The notes: generated by a model from the sequence alone, not told the origin. A stretch of 64,000 bases of DNA from Promicromonosporaceae bacterium (GCA_009783295.1 WRHK01000005.1:1-64000); one strand, 5' to 3'. Positions 36,104 through 45,432 are shown, numbered from the stretch's first letter. Numbers and translations are program-made.

Positions 36104-37312
36104 TCAGCCCGGCGTGACCACCACGTGGAGCAGCCGGTCGTCGCCGGAGCGCGGTGTGCCGCGCCCGTCCGTGTTGTTCGTGAGCACCCACAGCGTCCCG
36201 TCGGGGTCGGCGACGACGGCGCGCAGCCGGCCCTGGTCCGTGAGCAAGGCCTGCGGGGTTCCCACGCTGCCGTCGCCCGTGAGCGGCACCCGCCACAGCC
36301 GTTGCCCGCGCAGCGCGGCGAGGTAGACGGCGTCCGACGTCACCGCGAGGCCCGACGGCGACGCCTGGTCGGTGGGCCACGTGACGAGCGGCTGCACGAA
36401 CCCGTCGACCACCGAGGGGCCGCCGTCGGGCAGCGCGCTCGGCGTGCCCTTGGCCTTGCCCTCCACCGTGGGCCAGCCGTAGTTGCCGCCGGGCACGATC
36501 CGGTTGAGCTCGTCCCAGGTGTCCTGCCCGAACTCGCTCGCGAACATGCGGCCCTGCGCGTCCCAGCCGATGCCCTGGACGTTGCGGTGACCCCAGCTCC
36601 ACACCGGCGAGCCGGGGAACGGGTTGCCGGGGGCGGGGGCGCCGTCGGGCGTGATGCGCAGGATCTTGCCGTTGAGCGACGCCTTGTCCTGTGCGTCGGG
36701 GCGGTTGCCGGCGTCGCCGGTGGTGACGTAGAGGTCGCCGTCGGGGCCGAACGCGAGACGGCCGCCGTCGTGGTTGCCGGCTTTGTGGATGCCGTGGAGC
36801 ACGGTGGTGAGCGTGCCGAGCATGGGACCCCGAGGCGTGACCTGGCCGCGCGGGTCCAGGCTGAGGCGTGCGCGGACGACGCCGTTGTCGTCGGCGCCCG
36901 TCCGGTACAGGAACACGGTGTACTCGCCGGGCGTCGTGCCGCCCGGCTCGACGGCGACGCCCAGCAGTCCCCCCTCGCCGGCTGGCTTGGTCTGCTGCTG
37001 CAGCTGCACCGCCCCAGGGCCGCTCACCGTGGTGACGGAGCGGGCGTCCGGGTCGACGACGAGCAGGCGGGCGTCGTCGCGCAGGGTCACCAGGAACCGG
37101 CCGTCGGGCAGCCGGGCGAGGCCCCACGGGGAGTGCAGGTCGTCGACCACGGGCTCGGCGCGGGCGGTCACGTGGGTGGCGGGTGCTGTGGTGGCCGTCG
37201 TCGTGCCGGCCGACGTCGGGGGTGGGGGCGGCGCCGAGATGTCGTCGCAGCCGGTGGCGAGCGCGAGCGCGAGCGCGGCGACCACCGCCGGTGCCCTCAG
37301 CCGCCCGTTCAT
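36104..37312 (-). CDS. PQQ-dependent sugar dehydrogenase-like lipoprotein
   Basis: 402 residues. A signal peptide with lipobox ends LALATGC (Cys22), so it is anchored outside. The rest is a soluble-glucose-dehydrogenase-type six-blade propeller: LHSPWGLARLPDGRFLVT, GEGGLLGVAVEP, HDGGRLAFGPDGDLYVTTGDAGN, WSWGHRNVQGIGWD, YGWPTVEG. These match the GSDH family, whose members oxidise aldose sugars with PQQ. Many actinobacterial members lack proven activity, and no pqq genes are visible here. The ATG at 37312 abuts GGGGAG. Confidence 0.9.
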   Translation of the reverse strand: MNGRLRAPAVVAALALALATGCDDISAPPPPPTSAGTTTATTAPATHVTARAEPVVDDLHSPWGLARLPDGRFLVTLRDDARLLVVDPDARSVTTVSGPGAVQLQQQTKPAGEGGLLGVAVEPGGTTPGEYTVFLYRTGADDNGVVRARLSLDPRGQVTPRGPMLGTLTTVLHGIHKAGNHDGGRLAFGPDGDLYVTTGDAGNRPDAQDKASLNGKILRITPDGAPAPGNPFPGSPVWSWGHRNVQGIGWDAQGRMFASEFGQDTWDELNRIVPGGNYGWPTVEGKAKGTPSALPDGGPSVVDGFVQPLVTWPTDQASPSGLAVTSDAVYLAALRGQRLWRVPLTGDGSVGTPQALLTDQGRLRAVVADPDGTLWVLTNNTDGRGTPRSGDDRLLHVVVTPG

Positions 37313-37439
37313 CTCCCCATGGTCGCGCGGGACGCCACCGGGTGCCCTCTGTCGCACCTGGGGACCTGTGCGTACGCTGAACGCGTCGTAGGGGCTTCGC
37401 TCGCAGGGGCACCGCTCGCAGGGCTGCTCAGGAGGGTCC

Positions 37440-37829
37440 ATGAACGCCAGAGTCCTCGGGTTCGTCGTCGCCGCCGTCGCGTACGGCATCACCCTGACCG
37501 TCGCGGCGATCCTGCTGCCCGGCATGCGGATCGGGTTCTTCTGGGCGTTCATCCCGTGGGCCCTGTTCACGCTGTCGATCACGCTGATCCGGCCGCTGCT
37601 CACGCGGACGATGTCGGCGCACGTGCACGGCTACACGTGGGCGATCGGGCTGGCGACCGTGTTCCTGTCGCTGCTCGTGACGGTGCTGCTGCTGCCGGCC
37701 CGGGCGATCTCGATCCGCGGGCTCGGCACGTGGGTGCTCGCGACCGTGATCGTGTGGCTGGGCACGCTCGTGTACGACCTCGTGGACGACCGCCTCGTGG
37801 CCGCCGCGCGTGCCAGGCTGGGTCCATGA
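37440..37829 (+). CDS. Small four-helix membrane protein
   Basis: 129 residues, almost entirely membrane: four helices at about 5-27, 33-52, 64-86 and 93-115, the second carrying WAFIPWALFTLSITLIRPLL. It resembles the short mycobacterial-type phage-holin-like or superinfection-immunity membrane proteins, but no function is assigned. GGAGGG lies five bases before the ATG. It overlaps the nicotinamidase gene by four bases (ATGA), so the pair is cotranscribed. Confidence 0.85.
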   Translation: MNARVLGFVVAAVAYGITLTVAAILLPGMRIGFFWAFIPWALFTLSITLIRPLLTRTMSAHVHGYTWAIGLATVFLSLLVTVLLLPARAISIRGLGTWVLATVIVWLGTLVYDLVDDRLVAAARARLGP

Positions 37830-38401
37830 GCACCCGAGCCCTCATCGTCGTCGACGTCCAGCCCACGTTCTGCGAGGGCGGCGAGCTCGCCGTCGACGGC
37901 GGCAACCAGGTGGCCACCGACGTCGCCGCGTACGTGCGCGAGCATCGCGACCGGTACGGCGTGATCGTCACGACGCAGGACTGGCACGTCGACCCCGGCC
38001 CCCACTTCAGCGACCACCCCGACTTCGTGGACTCGTGGCCGCCGCACGGGATCGCCGGGTCCCCGAACGCGGAGCTGCACCCGGCGCTCGCCGGCCTCGC
38101 CGCCGACGCCTCCGTCAAGAAGGGCCAGTTCGACCCCGGCTACTCGGGCTTCGACGGCGTCGAGTCGTCCGGCCGCACGCTCGAGCAGCTGCTGCGCGAC
38201 GGGGAGGTGGACGGCGTCGACGTCGTCGGCCTGGTGCTGTCGCACTGCGTGAAGCACACGGCGCTGGACGCGGCGAGCCGCGGCTGGCGCACGAGGGTGC
38301 TGACGGACCTCACGGTCCCGGTCACCCCGGAGCAGGGCGAGCAGGCTCGCGAGGAGCTGACGGCGGCGGGCGTGGAGCTGCTCCCGTCGTCGACGCTCTG
38401 A
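37826..38401 (+). CDS. pncA: Nicotinamidase (isochorismatase-like cysteine hydrolase)
   Basis: 191 residues. It converts nicotinamide to nicotinic acid for NAD salvage. The catalytic triad is visible as D10 (VVDVQPTF), K98 or K99 (SVKKGQFDPGYSGF) and C141 (LSHCVKHTALDA). The metal-binding residues D52 and H54 lie in TTQDWHVDPGPHF. The length is typical. It ends directly against the second repeat array, which begins three bases after the stop. Confidence 0.94.
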   Translation: MSTRALIVVDVQPTFCEGGELAVDGGNQVATDVAAYVREHRDRYGVIVTTQDWHVDPGPHFSDHPDFVDSWPPHGIAGSPNAELHPALAGLAADASVKKGQFDPGYSGFDGVESSGRTLEQLLRDGEVDGVDVVGLVLSHCVKHTALDAASRGWRTRVLTDLTVPVTPEQGEQAREELTAAGVELLPSSTL

Positions 38402-38403
38402 CC

Positions 38404-38660
38404 GCGAGATAGAGCGCGGCCGCGCGAGATAGAACGGGCGAGCGCGAGATAGCGCGGGCGCCCACGAGATAGACCGAGCGAGCGCGAGATAGAGCGGGCG
38501 GCCGCGAGATAGCGCCCGAACGCGCGCTCACTCGCCGCGCTGCGCTCCATCTCGCGGGCAGACGCTCTATCTCGCGGTGCCGGGCTCTATCTCGCGGGGC
38601 CGGGCTCTATCTCGCGGGCGCCAGCGCTAGCTCGCGCTCGATCGCGCTATCTCGCGGGGA
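38404..38660. repeat. Phased inverted array of GCGAGATAGAGC-like motifs, locus 2
   Basis: Six forward copies start at 38404, 38424, 38444, 38464, 38484 and 38504, exactly 20 bp apart. About seven reverse copies on the same 20-bp grid end at 38660 (units 38541-38560 to 38641-38660 plus a worn one at 38521-38540). The core GCGAGATAG is nearly fixed while the rest of each unit varies (AGCGCG, AACGGG, CGCGGG, ACCGAG). The array fills the space between convergent pncA and rsmI and touches both stops. Unlike locus 1, no larger block is duplicated. Confidence 0.9.
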
Positions 38661-38663
38661 CGG

Positions 38664-39554
38664 TCAGCGGGCCGCCAGCGCCGCGTTGTAGAGGTCGCGC
38701 CGGCTCACGCCCGTCGACGCCGCGACGTCCGCCGCGACCTCCTTGAGGCGCTCCCCCGCCGCGACGCGTGACAGCACCTCGGCGACCAGGTCCTCCTGCG
38801 ACGGCGCCGCCACCGCGGGCGCTCCGCCCACCACGACGCAGATCTCCCCGCGCAGGCCGGGGCCGCCGTCGGCGGAGCGCGCCTCGACCTCGGCCACGAG
38901 CGTGCCCAGCGGGCCGCGCAGCACCTCTTCGTACGTCTTGGTCAGCTCGCGGCACACGGCCGCCGGGCGCGTGTCGCCGAACGCCGCCGCCATCGCTGCG
39001 AGCGTGGCGCCGATCCGGTGCGGTGCCTCGAAGAACACCATGGTGCGCGTCTCGGCGGCCAGCGCCCCGAAGGCCCGCGACCGGTCGCCGGGCTTGCGCG
39101 GCGCGAACCCCTCGAACGTGAACCGGTCGGTCGGCAGCCCGGACAGCGCGAGCGCCGTGAGCACGGCCGAGGGCCCCGGCGCCGCGGTGACCCGCACCCC
39201 CCGCTCCACGGCCCGCGCCACGGCGCGGAACCCCGGGTCGGAGACGGCGGGCATGCCCGCGTCGGTCACCACCACGACGGTGCCGCCGCCGTCGACGACG
39301 TCGAGCAGCTCGTCGGCGCGCGCCACCTCGTTGTGCTCGTAGTACGACACGACGCGGCCGGTCACGGTCACGCCGAGGCGGTCGGCGAGGGCGTGCAGCC
39401 GGCGGGTGTCCTCCGCGGCGACGACGTCGGCCGTCGCGAGCAGGCGCCGCAGGCGGGGCGAGGCGTCCTCCGAGTTGCCGATGGGGGTCGCCGCGAGCAC
39501 GAGTGCCCCGGCGTCGTCCGGCGTCGCCTTGGCGTCACCCAAAGGGGAGGTCAT
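38664..39554 (-). CDS. rsmI: 16S rRNA (cytidine-2'-O) methyltransferase
   Basis: 296 residues, tetrapyrrole-methylase fold. Signature segments: [75 protein letters not shown] and [10 protein letters not shown]. It 2'-O-methylates C1402 of 16S rRNA. The ATG at 39554 follows TAGGA; a second possible ATG at 39566 has GAGG six bases upstream. It is divergent from the protein mannosyltransferase gene, an arrangement conserved in actinobacteria. Confidence 0.96.
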   Translation of the reverse strand: MTSPLGDAKATPDDAGALVLAATPIGNSEDASPRLRRLLATADVVAAEDTRRLHALADRLGVTVTGRVVSYYEHNEVARADELLDVVDGGGTVVVVTDAGMPAVSDPGFRAVARAVERGVRVTAAPGPSAVLTALALSGLPTDRFTFEGFAPRKPGDRSRAFGALAAETRTMVFFEAPHRIGATLAAMAAAFGDTRPAAVCRELTKTYEEVLRGPLGTLVAEVEARSADGGPGLRGEICVVVGGAPAVAAPSQEDLVAEVLSRVAAGERLKEVAADVAASTGVSRRDLYNAALAAR

Positions 39555-39588
39555 GGTTCCTACCATCCCACGCCTCTACGATGCCCCC

Positions 39589-41340
39589 GTGACCGACCCC
39601 CTGGACGCCCGGCCCGGGCCCGCCCCCGGCGGGCAGGCCTTCCCCACGGCAGAGTCGCCCCTCGTGGGGGCGCCGCCGCCCGTCCGCGCCAAGGACTTCC
39701 AGTACCTCGGCGAGGTCAGCGCCCCGGACCCCGCGCCGGAGCCGGACCCCGCGGACGCCGTGCCCACCCGGGAACGACTGCTGACCGCCCTGCTGGGCCG
39801 CCGCCGGCTCGCGCTCGGCACCTCGCCGAACGAGCGCCTCTACGGCTGGCTCGGCACGTTCGCCGTGGTCACGCTCGCGGCGTTCCTGCGGCTGTGGAAC
39901 CTGGGCCGCCCGCACAAGCTGGTGTTCGACGAGACGTACTACGTCAAGGACGCCTTCACCCTGTGGCGCCTGGGCTTCGAGGCGCAGTGGCCCAACAACC
40001 CGAACCCCGCGTTCGAGGCCGGGCACGTCACCACGTATCTCGACCAGGCCGCGTACGTGGTGCACCCGCAGGTCGGCAAGTGGCTGATCGGGCTGGGGAT
40101 CGAGCTGGGCGGGGGTGCGACGTCGTCGACGGCGTGGCGCCTGATGAACGCGATCGTCGGCATCGTTGCGGTGCTGCTGGTGGTGCGGATCGCCCGCCGC
40201 CTGTTCTCCTCGACGGCGATGGGCCTGGTCGCGGGCCTGTTCATGGCCGTGGACGGCACGTCGATCGTGCACTCGCGCGTCGCGCTGCTCGACCAGTACG
40301 TCATGTTCTTCGTGCTGGTCGCGTTCGGCTGCCTGCTGCTGGACCGGGAGCAGGCCCGACGCCGGCTCGCCGAACGGGTGGCCGCGATCGTCGACGCCGG
40401 CGGGAGCATCGACCGGTACGGGCCGCGCCTCGGGTTCCGCTGGTGGCGCCTGGCCGCGGGCGTCAGCCTGGGCCTGGCGTGCGGCGTCAAGTGGTCGGGC
40501 CTCTGGTTCGTCGCCGTGTTCGGGATCCTCACGGTCCTCTGGGACCTCGCCGCCCGACGCGCCGCCGGCATCGGCCGCTGGTGGGAGGACGGCCTGCTGG
40601 CCGACGGCCTCCCCGCGTTCCTGCAGCTCGTCCCCACGGCGATCGTCGTCTACGTCGCGAGCTGGTGGTCGTGGTTCGCGACGCCGGGCGCGTACATGCG
40701 CCAGTGGGCGGCCCAGAACCCGGGCCAGGGCATCACCTGGCTGCCCGACACCCTGCGCTCCTGGGTGCAGTACCACGTCCAGATGTGGGACTTCCACACC
40801 ACCCTGGTGTCCGACCACGCGTACAAGTCCAACCCGCTGGGCTGGATCATCCAGTGGCGCCCGACGTCGTTCTACTGGGAGCGCACCGACGGCACCACGC
40901 CCGGCTGCTCCAGCGACTGCGCCTCGGCGATCACGTCGATCGGCAACCCGCTGCTCTGGTGGCTGGCGGCTGCGGCGATCATCGCCGTCATCGTGCTGGG
41001 CATCCAGCGTCGTGACTGGCGGGCGCTGGCCGTGCTGTCCGGCACCATCGCCGGCTGGGTGCCGTGGGTGGTCACCTACCAGGACACGCACCGCACCGTG
41101 TTCACCTTCTACACGATCGCGTTCACGCCGTTCGTGATCTTCACGCTCTGCTACGTGGGCGTCGTGGCGCTGGAACACTTCGAGGGCCGCGCCCGCGAAC
41201 GACGGCGCGTGGTCATCGCGATCGCCACGGTGACGGTAGCGATCGTCGTGGTGTCTGCGGCGTTCTACCCGATCTGGACGGCGCAGCAGGTGCCGTTCGA
41301 GTACTGGCGCTCGCTCATGTGGCTGCGCAGCTGGATCTAA
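39589..41340 (+). CDS. Dolichyl-phosphate-mannose-type protein O-mannosyltransferase
   Basis: 583 residues with about ten membrane segments, GT39 family. After an 80-residue Pro/Ala-rich cytoplasmic leader comes the first helix and the catalytic-loop motif LVFDETYYVKDA, with D114-E115. Later motifs include HSRVALLDQYVMFFVL and GVKWSGLWF. It transfers mannose from polyprenyl-phosphate-mannose to secreted proteins. The GT2-GtrA protein at 2.3-3.4 kb could make the donor or a related lipid sugar. The GTG at 39589 follows TACGAT by six bases. Confidence 0.95.
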   Translation: MTDPLDARPGPAPGGQAFPTAESPLVGAPPPVRAKDFQYLGEVSAPDPAPEPDPADAVPTRERLLTALLGRRRLALGTSPNERLYGWLGTFAVVTLAAFLRLWNLGRPHKLVFDETYYVKDAFTLWRLGFEAQWPNNPNPAFEAGHVTTYLDQAAYVVHPQVGKWLIGLGIELGGGATSSTAWRLMNAIVGIVAVLLVVRIARRLFSSTAMGLVAGLFMAVDGTSIVHSRVALLDQYVMFFVLVAFGCLLLDREQARRRLAERVAAIVDAGGSIDRYGPRLGFRWWRLAAGVSLGLACGVKWSGLWFVAVFGILTVLWDLAARRAAGIGRWWEDGLLADGLPAFLQLVPTAIVVYVASWWSWFATPGAYMRQWAAQNPGQGITWLPDTLRSWVQYHVQMWDFHTTLVSDHAYKSNPLGWIIQWRPTSFYWERTDGTTPGCSSDCASAITSIGNPLLWWLAAAAIIAVIVLGIQRRDWRALAVLSGTIAGWVPWVVTYQDTHRTVFTFYTIAFTPFVIFTLCYVGVVALEHFEGRARERRRVVIAIATVTVAIVVVSAAFYPIWTAQQVPFEYWRSLMWLRSWI

Positions 41341-41351
41341 GGCCTAGCGTG

Positions 41352-41383
41352 GGTCTCGAGGTGGCGCACGCCACCTCGAGACC
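41352..41383 (+). terminator. Perfect 14-bp hairpin after the mannosyltransferase
   Basis: GGTCTCGAGGTGGC and its complement enclose GCAC. It begins 11 bases after the mannosyltransferase stop and ends six bases before the next start codon, so it could also shape initiation of that gene. Confidence 0.7.
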
Positions 41384-41389
41384 ACGACC

Positions 41390-42433
41390 ATGCCGGGTGC
41401 CCTCCGCAAGCTCCTCCGTCCCCCGTCCGCGCGGGTGACCAACCTGACGCTCCTCGTCGCGCTGCTGCTGGCGTTCGCCACGGGCGTCGGGGCGGTCGCG
41501 ACGGGGTCGCCGCGCGGGCGCTGGATCGTGGTCGCGCACGGGATCGCGGGCATCGCGATCGTCCTGCTCGTCCCGTGGAAGGGCCGCGTCGTCCGGCACG
41601 GGATGCACCGTTCGGGAGCGGGGCGTTGGCCGTCCGTGCTGCTCGGGGTGCTGGTGGTGATCACCGTCGTCGTCGGCCTCGGCTACGCCACGGGCGTGGT
41701 CCGGTCGATCGCCGGCCAGTACGGCCTGTGGGTGCATGTCGCGGCGGCGCTCGCGCTGGCGCCGCTGCTCCTGTGGCACGTCGTCGCCCGCCCCGTGAAG
41801 CCGCGCAAGACCGACCTGTCGCGCCGCGTCCTGCTGCGGGCCGGCCTGATCGGCTCCGCCGCGGCGGTGCTCTGGCTCGCCGTCGACCGGGCGGTGCGCC
41901 TCGCCGAGCTGCCCGGCGCGCGACGGCGCTTCACCGGCTCGTACGAGATCGGGTCCTTCCAGCCGGCGGCCGCGCCGAGCACGACCTGGCTCGACGACAC
42001 CACGCCGACGATCGACCCGGCCCGCTGGCGGCTCACGGTCGCCGACCTGTCGGGGCACAGCCACGAGCTGACGCTGGCCGACCTGACCGCGCACTCGACG
42101 CGGCTTCGCGCGACGCTCGACTGCACGTCCGGCTGGTTCACGGAGCACGACTGGGACGGGGTCCCCGTGTCGGACCTGATCCCCGACACCACCGGCGCGA
42201 ACAGCCTGCTGGTCCACTCCGTGACCGGGTACCAGATCCGGTTCCCCGTGACCGAGCTCGACTCGCTGCTGCTCGCCACCGGCGTCGACGGGCAGCCGCT
42301 GGCCGCGCGCAACGGGTACCCCCTGCGGCTCGTGGCGCCCCGCCGGCGGGGGTTCTGGTGGGTCAAGTGGGTCGACCGCCTGGAGCTCCAGACCGCGCCC
42401 GCCTGGTGGCAGCCGCCGTTCCCGGTGACGTGA
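41390..42433 (+). CDS. Membrane-anchored molybdopterin-dependent oxidoreductase
   Basis: 347 residues. Residues 18-165 contain four to five membrane helices with histidines in them (H50, H116, H130) that could hold haem b, as in cytochrome b561-like anchors. Residues about 185-345 form a sulfite-oxidase/YedY-type molybdopterin domain: LRATLDCTSGWFTEHDWDGVPVSDLI, where C245 would bind molybdenum, and NGYPLRLVAPRRRGFWWVKWV. Substrate unknown. The only other molybdenum genes seen are the regulator and modA at 47.4-48.6 kb. No Shine-Dalgarno is obvious. Confidence 0.88.
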   Translation: MPGALRKLLRPPSARVTNLTLLVALLLAFATGVGAVATGSPRGRWIVVAHGIAGIAIVLLVPWKGRVVRHGMHRSGAGRWPSVLLGVLVVITVVVGLGYATGVVRSIAGQYGLWVHVAAALALAPLLLWHVVARPVKPRKTDLSRRVLLRAGLIGSAAAVLWLAVDRAVRLAELPGARRRFTGSYEIGSFQPAAAPSTTWLDDTTPTIDPARWRLTVADLSGHSHELTLADLTAHSTRLRATLDCTSGWFTEHDWDGVPVSDLIPDTTGANSLLVHSVTGYQIRFPVTELDSLLLATGVDGQPLAARNGYPLRLVAPRRRGFWWVKWVDRLELQTAPAWWQPPFPVT

Positions 42434-42446
42434 GCGTCCGACGTCC

Positions 42447-43907
42447 CTAGGGTCTCGCCCACGCGACCTGCGGCGTCGGGTGCCACGCCCAGCCCTGCGC
42501 GTCCCACGCGCGAGGGTGGGCCGCGACCCGGTCGCGGAACCCCTCCCAGCCCCGGCCTCCCGCCGCGGTCCAGGCCACCTCGGCGAGCGCCGGGAGCCGG
42601 GGCAGAAGCATGGAGAAGAGGTGGTCGGGGGTCTCGACCGTCTCGGTCCACAGGGCCGCCGCGACGCCCTCGACGGCGTCGGCGGGCAGGCCGGGCACGG
42701 CGGTCTCGGGGTCCCAGTCGTAGGCGTCGCGCAGCTCGACGTAGCCCATCCAGTCGAGCCCGATGGGGTGCGCGGCGTCGTACTTCATGTCGCAGTAGGC
42801 GCGCGACGCCGGGGACATGACGAACCGCGCGCCCGCGGCGGCGGCGCGCAGGAACGGTGCGGCGTCGGCGCGCGGGTCCCAGAACTGCAGCAGCGTGCCG
42901 GACCCCGCCGCGGGGGCGGCCTCCTGCCAGGCGACGGGCGTCTTGCCGGCGGCGCGGACGGCGTCGAGCGCGAGCCCCACGAGCGCGGCGTACTCGGGCG
43001 CGTCGAGGCTGAGCGCCTCGTCGCCGCCCACGTGCACGTGCGGGCCGAGCGTCATGGCGGCGACGTCGCCCAGCACGTCGCGGACGAAGGGCGCGGTGGC
43101 CGGGTTGTCGATCCACAGGCGGGAGAACCCGACCTCGATGCCGCCGTAGGCGGGCACGGGCTGCCCGTCGGGGCGCAGCTCGCCGAGGGCGTGGCAGGCG
43201 GCGTTCGTGTGCCCGGGCAGGTCGATCTCGGGCACGATCTCGACGAACCGCGCGGCGGCGTACTCCTGCAGGTCGCGGAACTCCTCGGCGGTGAGGAACC
43301 CGCGCGTGCCCTCGGCCACCGGGCCGCCCACCTGGGTGCCCCCGGACACCGCGGTGAGCGCGGGGCGCGAGGGGATCTCGAGCCGCCAGCCCTGGTCGTC
43401 GGTGAGGTGCAGGTGCAGCACGCGCAGCTTGTACGCCCCGGCCAGGTCGACCACGCGCCGCAGCACGTCGGGCCCGAACCAGTGCCGCACCACGTCGAGG
43501 GTCAGCCCCCGCCACGGGTAGCGGGGGGCGTCGTGCACGACGACGGCGGGCGCCGTGAGCTCGCGCGTGACCAGCTGCGCGAACGTGCGCAGGCCGTGCA
43601 GCAGCCCGACGGGCCGGGCGGCCACGACGGTGACGCCGTCGGGCCGCACCTCGAGCGTGTACGCCTCGGGCTCGGGGCGTGCGCCGGGTTCGTCGTCGCG
43701 GAGCACCAGCTCGACGACGGTCCACTCCCCCACCTCGAGGTCGCCGCCGCCGGCCACCGTCACGCCGAGCGGGCTGAGCAGCTCGGCGGCGAGCAGGGTC
43801 CAGCGCAGCGGGTCCGGGGAGACGACGTGCACGGCCGACACCCCGACCCTGCCCTCCCCCTGCTCGACCGCCGCCGGCCACGGGACCAGCGGCAGCCGGG
43901 GGCTCAC
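42447..43907 (-). CDS. GH20 beta-N-acetylhexosaminidase
   Basis: 486 residues. An N-terminal GH20b-type domain (1-125) precedes the TIM barrel: YPWRGLTLDVVRHWF, LHLHLTDDQGWRLEI, EIDLPGHTNA, and the catalytic pair D296-E297 in HVHVGGDEAL. W in WQEAAP lines the site. No signal peptide is seen, so it probably acts on GlcNAc-containing oligosaccharides inside the cell. Its GTG overlaps the stop of the upstream lipoprotein gene by three bases within GTGA, so the two are cotranscribed. Confidence 0.95.
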   Translation of the reverse strand: MSPRLPLVPWPAAVEQGEGRVGVSAVHVVSPDPLRWTLLAAELLSPLGVTVAGGGDLEVGEWTVVELVLRDDEPGARPEPEAYTLEVRPDGVTVVAARPVGLLHGLRTFAQLVTRELTAPAVVVHDAPRYPWRGLTLDVVRHWFGPDVLRRVVDLAGAYKLRVLHLHLTDDQGWRLEIPSRPALTAVSGGTQVGGPVAEGTRGFLTAEEFRDLQEYAAARFVEIVPEIDLPGHTNAACHALGELRPDGQPVPAYGGIEVGFSRLWIDNPATAPFVRDVLGDVAAMTLGPHVHVGGDEALSLDAPEYAALVGLALDAVRAAGKTPVAWQEAAPAAGSGTLLQFWDPRADAAPFLRAAAAGARFVMSPASRAYCDMKYDAAHPIGLDWMGYVELRDAYDWDPETAVPGLPADAVEGVAAALWTETVETPDHLFSMLLPRLPALAEVAWTAAGGRGWEGFRDRVAAHPRAWDAQGWAWHPTPQVAWARP

Positions 43908-45379
43908 GGGGTGACCTCGAGCGCCGCGGCGTCCACGACGGCGACCTGCGGCGGCACCGTCAGCCCGCCGACCCCGGTCACGGCGGTGTCGAGCGAGTGC
44001 ACGGCCAGCAGCACCTGCGGCAGCGAGCCCTTGACGGTCAGCTCGGCGAGGTGGTCGACGACGGCCTGGAGCTCGGCGACGTCGACCTGGCCACCGCGCA
44101 CCAGACCGGCGCCCGAGCGCCGCTGCTCGGGGTGCACCAGCACGCCGACGCCGCCCTGGGCGAGCAGCGGGTCGAGCGCCTTGACCTGGTCGAGCAGCGC
44201 GACGCTGCCGCCGTCGAGCTCGAGCACCACGTACCGGCCGTCCTTCTTTGCCTGCTCGACCACGGGCGTGAGCGCGTCGAGCGTCTCGGCGCGCAGGTAC
44301 GTGCCGTCGGGGCCGGCGGTCCACTGCCGGGTGGCGGCACGCAGCACGAGCGTGGGCACCACGGGCACGGTGCCCGGCGCGGGCTGCGCGTCGGTGGCGG
44401 CCAGGCGGCCGGCGGCCTCGCCCACGCGCGCCTCCACGGCGTCGAACCGGGCGGGCTGCACACGCTGGTTGCCGGTGGGCAGCAGGCTGCCGCGGTCGGC
44501 GGAGGCCACCTGCCAGGCGAACGTGGCGGGCGAGGCGAAGCCGGGCCCGACACCCACGACGGTGAGGGCCTGCGCGTCGGCGAGAGTGCGCACCATGGCG
44601 CCCGACGCGCCCGGGTCGCCGCCCGGCACGTCCAGGGTCACGGCGCCGGCGGCGCGCAGGGTGGCCAGCGCGGCCTCCTGGCCGGGGTGCGGGTCGACGA
44701 GCGCGAGCACCTCGGTGAGCAGCTTCGGGCTGCCCGTCGGGGCGGCGTCGCCCAGCTGGTCGAGCAGCTCGGTGTAGCGGTGATGGTCGATGGCCCGGGC
44801 GTCGCCGTCGGTCGCTCCCATGTCGGTGCCGTCCTGGGCGCCGCCCGCGACCACGGACTCGGGGTCGAGCCGCACCACGCGGAGCCCGGCGGCGCGCGCG
44901 GCCTCCTCGGCCGACGGCTCCCGCACCTGCGAGCTGCCCTGCACGGCGGCGAGCTCGTCCGGGTCCTCCTCGACCACCACCGCGACGCGGGCGCCCAGGC
45001 GCTTCGCCTCGCTGCTCACGGCCCGGTCCGCCGGCCCGTCGGCCAGCAGGGCGGGGGCGTGGAGGGCGGTCGCGACGGCGCCGAGCGCGCGGGCCGCGTC
45101 GGCGTCGTCGCGCGCGGCCACCACGAGGATCGGGGACTGCGTGAACACCAGGCGGCTGGCGGCAAGCGCGAGCTCCGCCGGGTCGGTCGTGGGCAGGGTG
45201 ACCGTGGACGCGCCGAGGTCGGTGTCGACGCCCACGGCGGCCGCGAGCGAGGGCGTCGGGGCGGCGTCGTCCGGCGTCCCGGTGCAGGCCGCGAGGCCTC
45301 CCACCAGCCCGAAGGCGAGCACCGCGGCCGAGACTGCGGTCAGGGCGCGGCGGGCGGGTCGGGTCTGGCGGGGATCCAC
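43904..45379 (-). CDS. Secreted lipoprotein of unknown function, operon with GH20
   Basis: 491 residues. A signal peptide ends with lipobox GLAAC (Cys32). Residues about 60-200 alternate hydrophobic strands and helices (RLVFTQSPILVVAARDDADAARALGAVATALHAPALL) and recall cell-wall-binding-repeat-2-like folds. The C-terminal half (VPTLVLRAATRQWTAGPDGTYLRAETL) looks like a TIM-barrel or glycosidase-like domain, but no catalytic motif is clear. Overlap with the GH20 gene suggests a role in amino-sugar or wall metabolism. The GTG at 45379 has GGAAGG nine bases upstream; ATG starts further upstream are possible. Confidence 0.75.
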   Translation of the reverse strand: MDPRQTRPARRALTAVSAAVLAFGLVGGLAACTGTPDDAAPTPSLAAAVGVDTDLGASTVTLPTTDPAELALAASRLVFTQSPILVVAARDDADAARALGAVATALHAPALLADGPADRAVSSEAKRLGARVAVVVEEDPDELAAVQGSSQVREPSAEEAARAAGLRVVRLDPESVVAGGAQDGTDMGATDGDARAIDHHRYTELLDQLGDAAPTGSPKLLTEVLALVDPHPGQEAALATLRAAGAVTLDVPGGDPGASGAMVRTLADAQALTVVGVGPGFASPATFAWQVASADRGSLLPTGNQRVQPARFDAVEARVGEAAGRLAATDAQPAPGTVPVVPTLVLRAATRQWTAGPDGTYLRAETLDALTPVVEQAKKDGRYVVLELDGGSVALLDQVKALDPLLAQGGVGVLVHPEQRRSGAGLVRGGQVDVAELQAVVDHLAELTVKGSLPQVLLAVHSLDTAVTGVGGLTVPPQVAVVDAAALEVTP

Positions 45380-45432
45380 GGCACCCATCCTTCCCCATCG
45401 GCGGTGCACCCCGCGACGGGATGCGCGCGCTG

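Noticed and set aside
36104-37312. Confident assignment as an active glucose dehydrogenase
   Set aside because: The fold is right, but PQQ synthesis genes are not in view and many actinobacterial relatives are of unknown activity.
38322-38531. Protein-coding repeat protein read through array 2
   Set aside because: The open frame is a by-product of a stop-poor GC-rich repeat; it overlaps pncA, has no ribosome site and gives Arg/Ser-rich junk.
42447-45398. 983-residue fusion of GH20 with an upstream region
   Set aside because: The upstream half is out of frame with a good lipoprotein gene that ends at 43904 in a GTGA overlap with the GH20 start.
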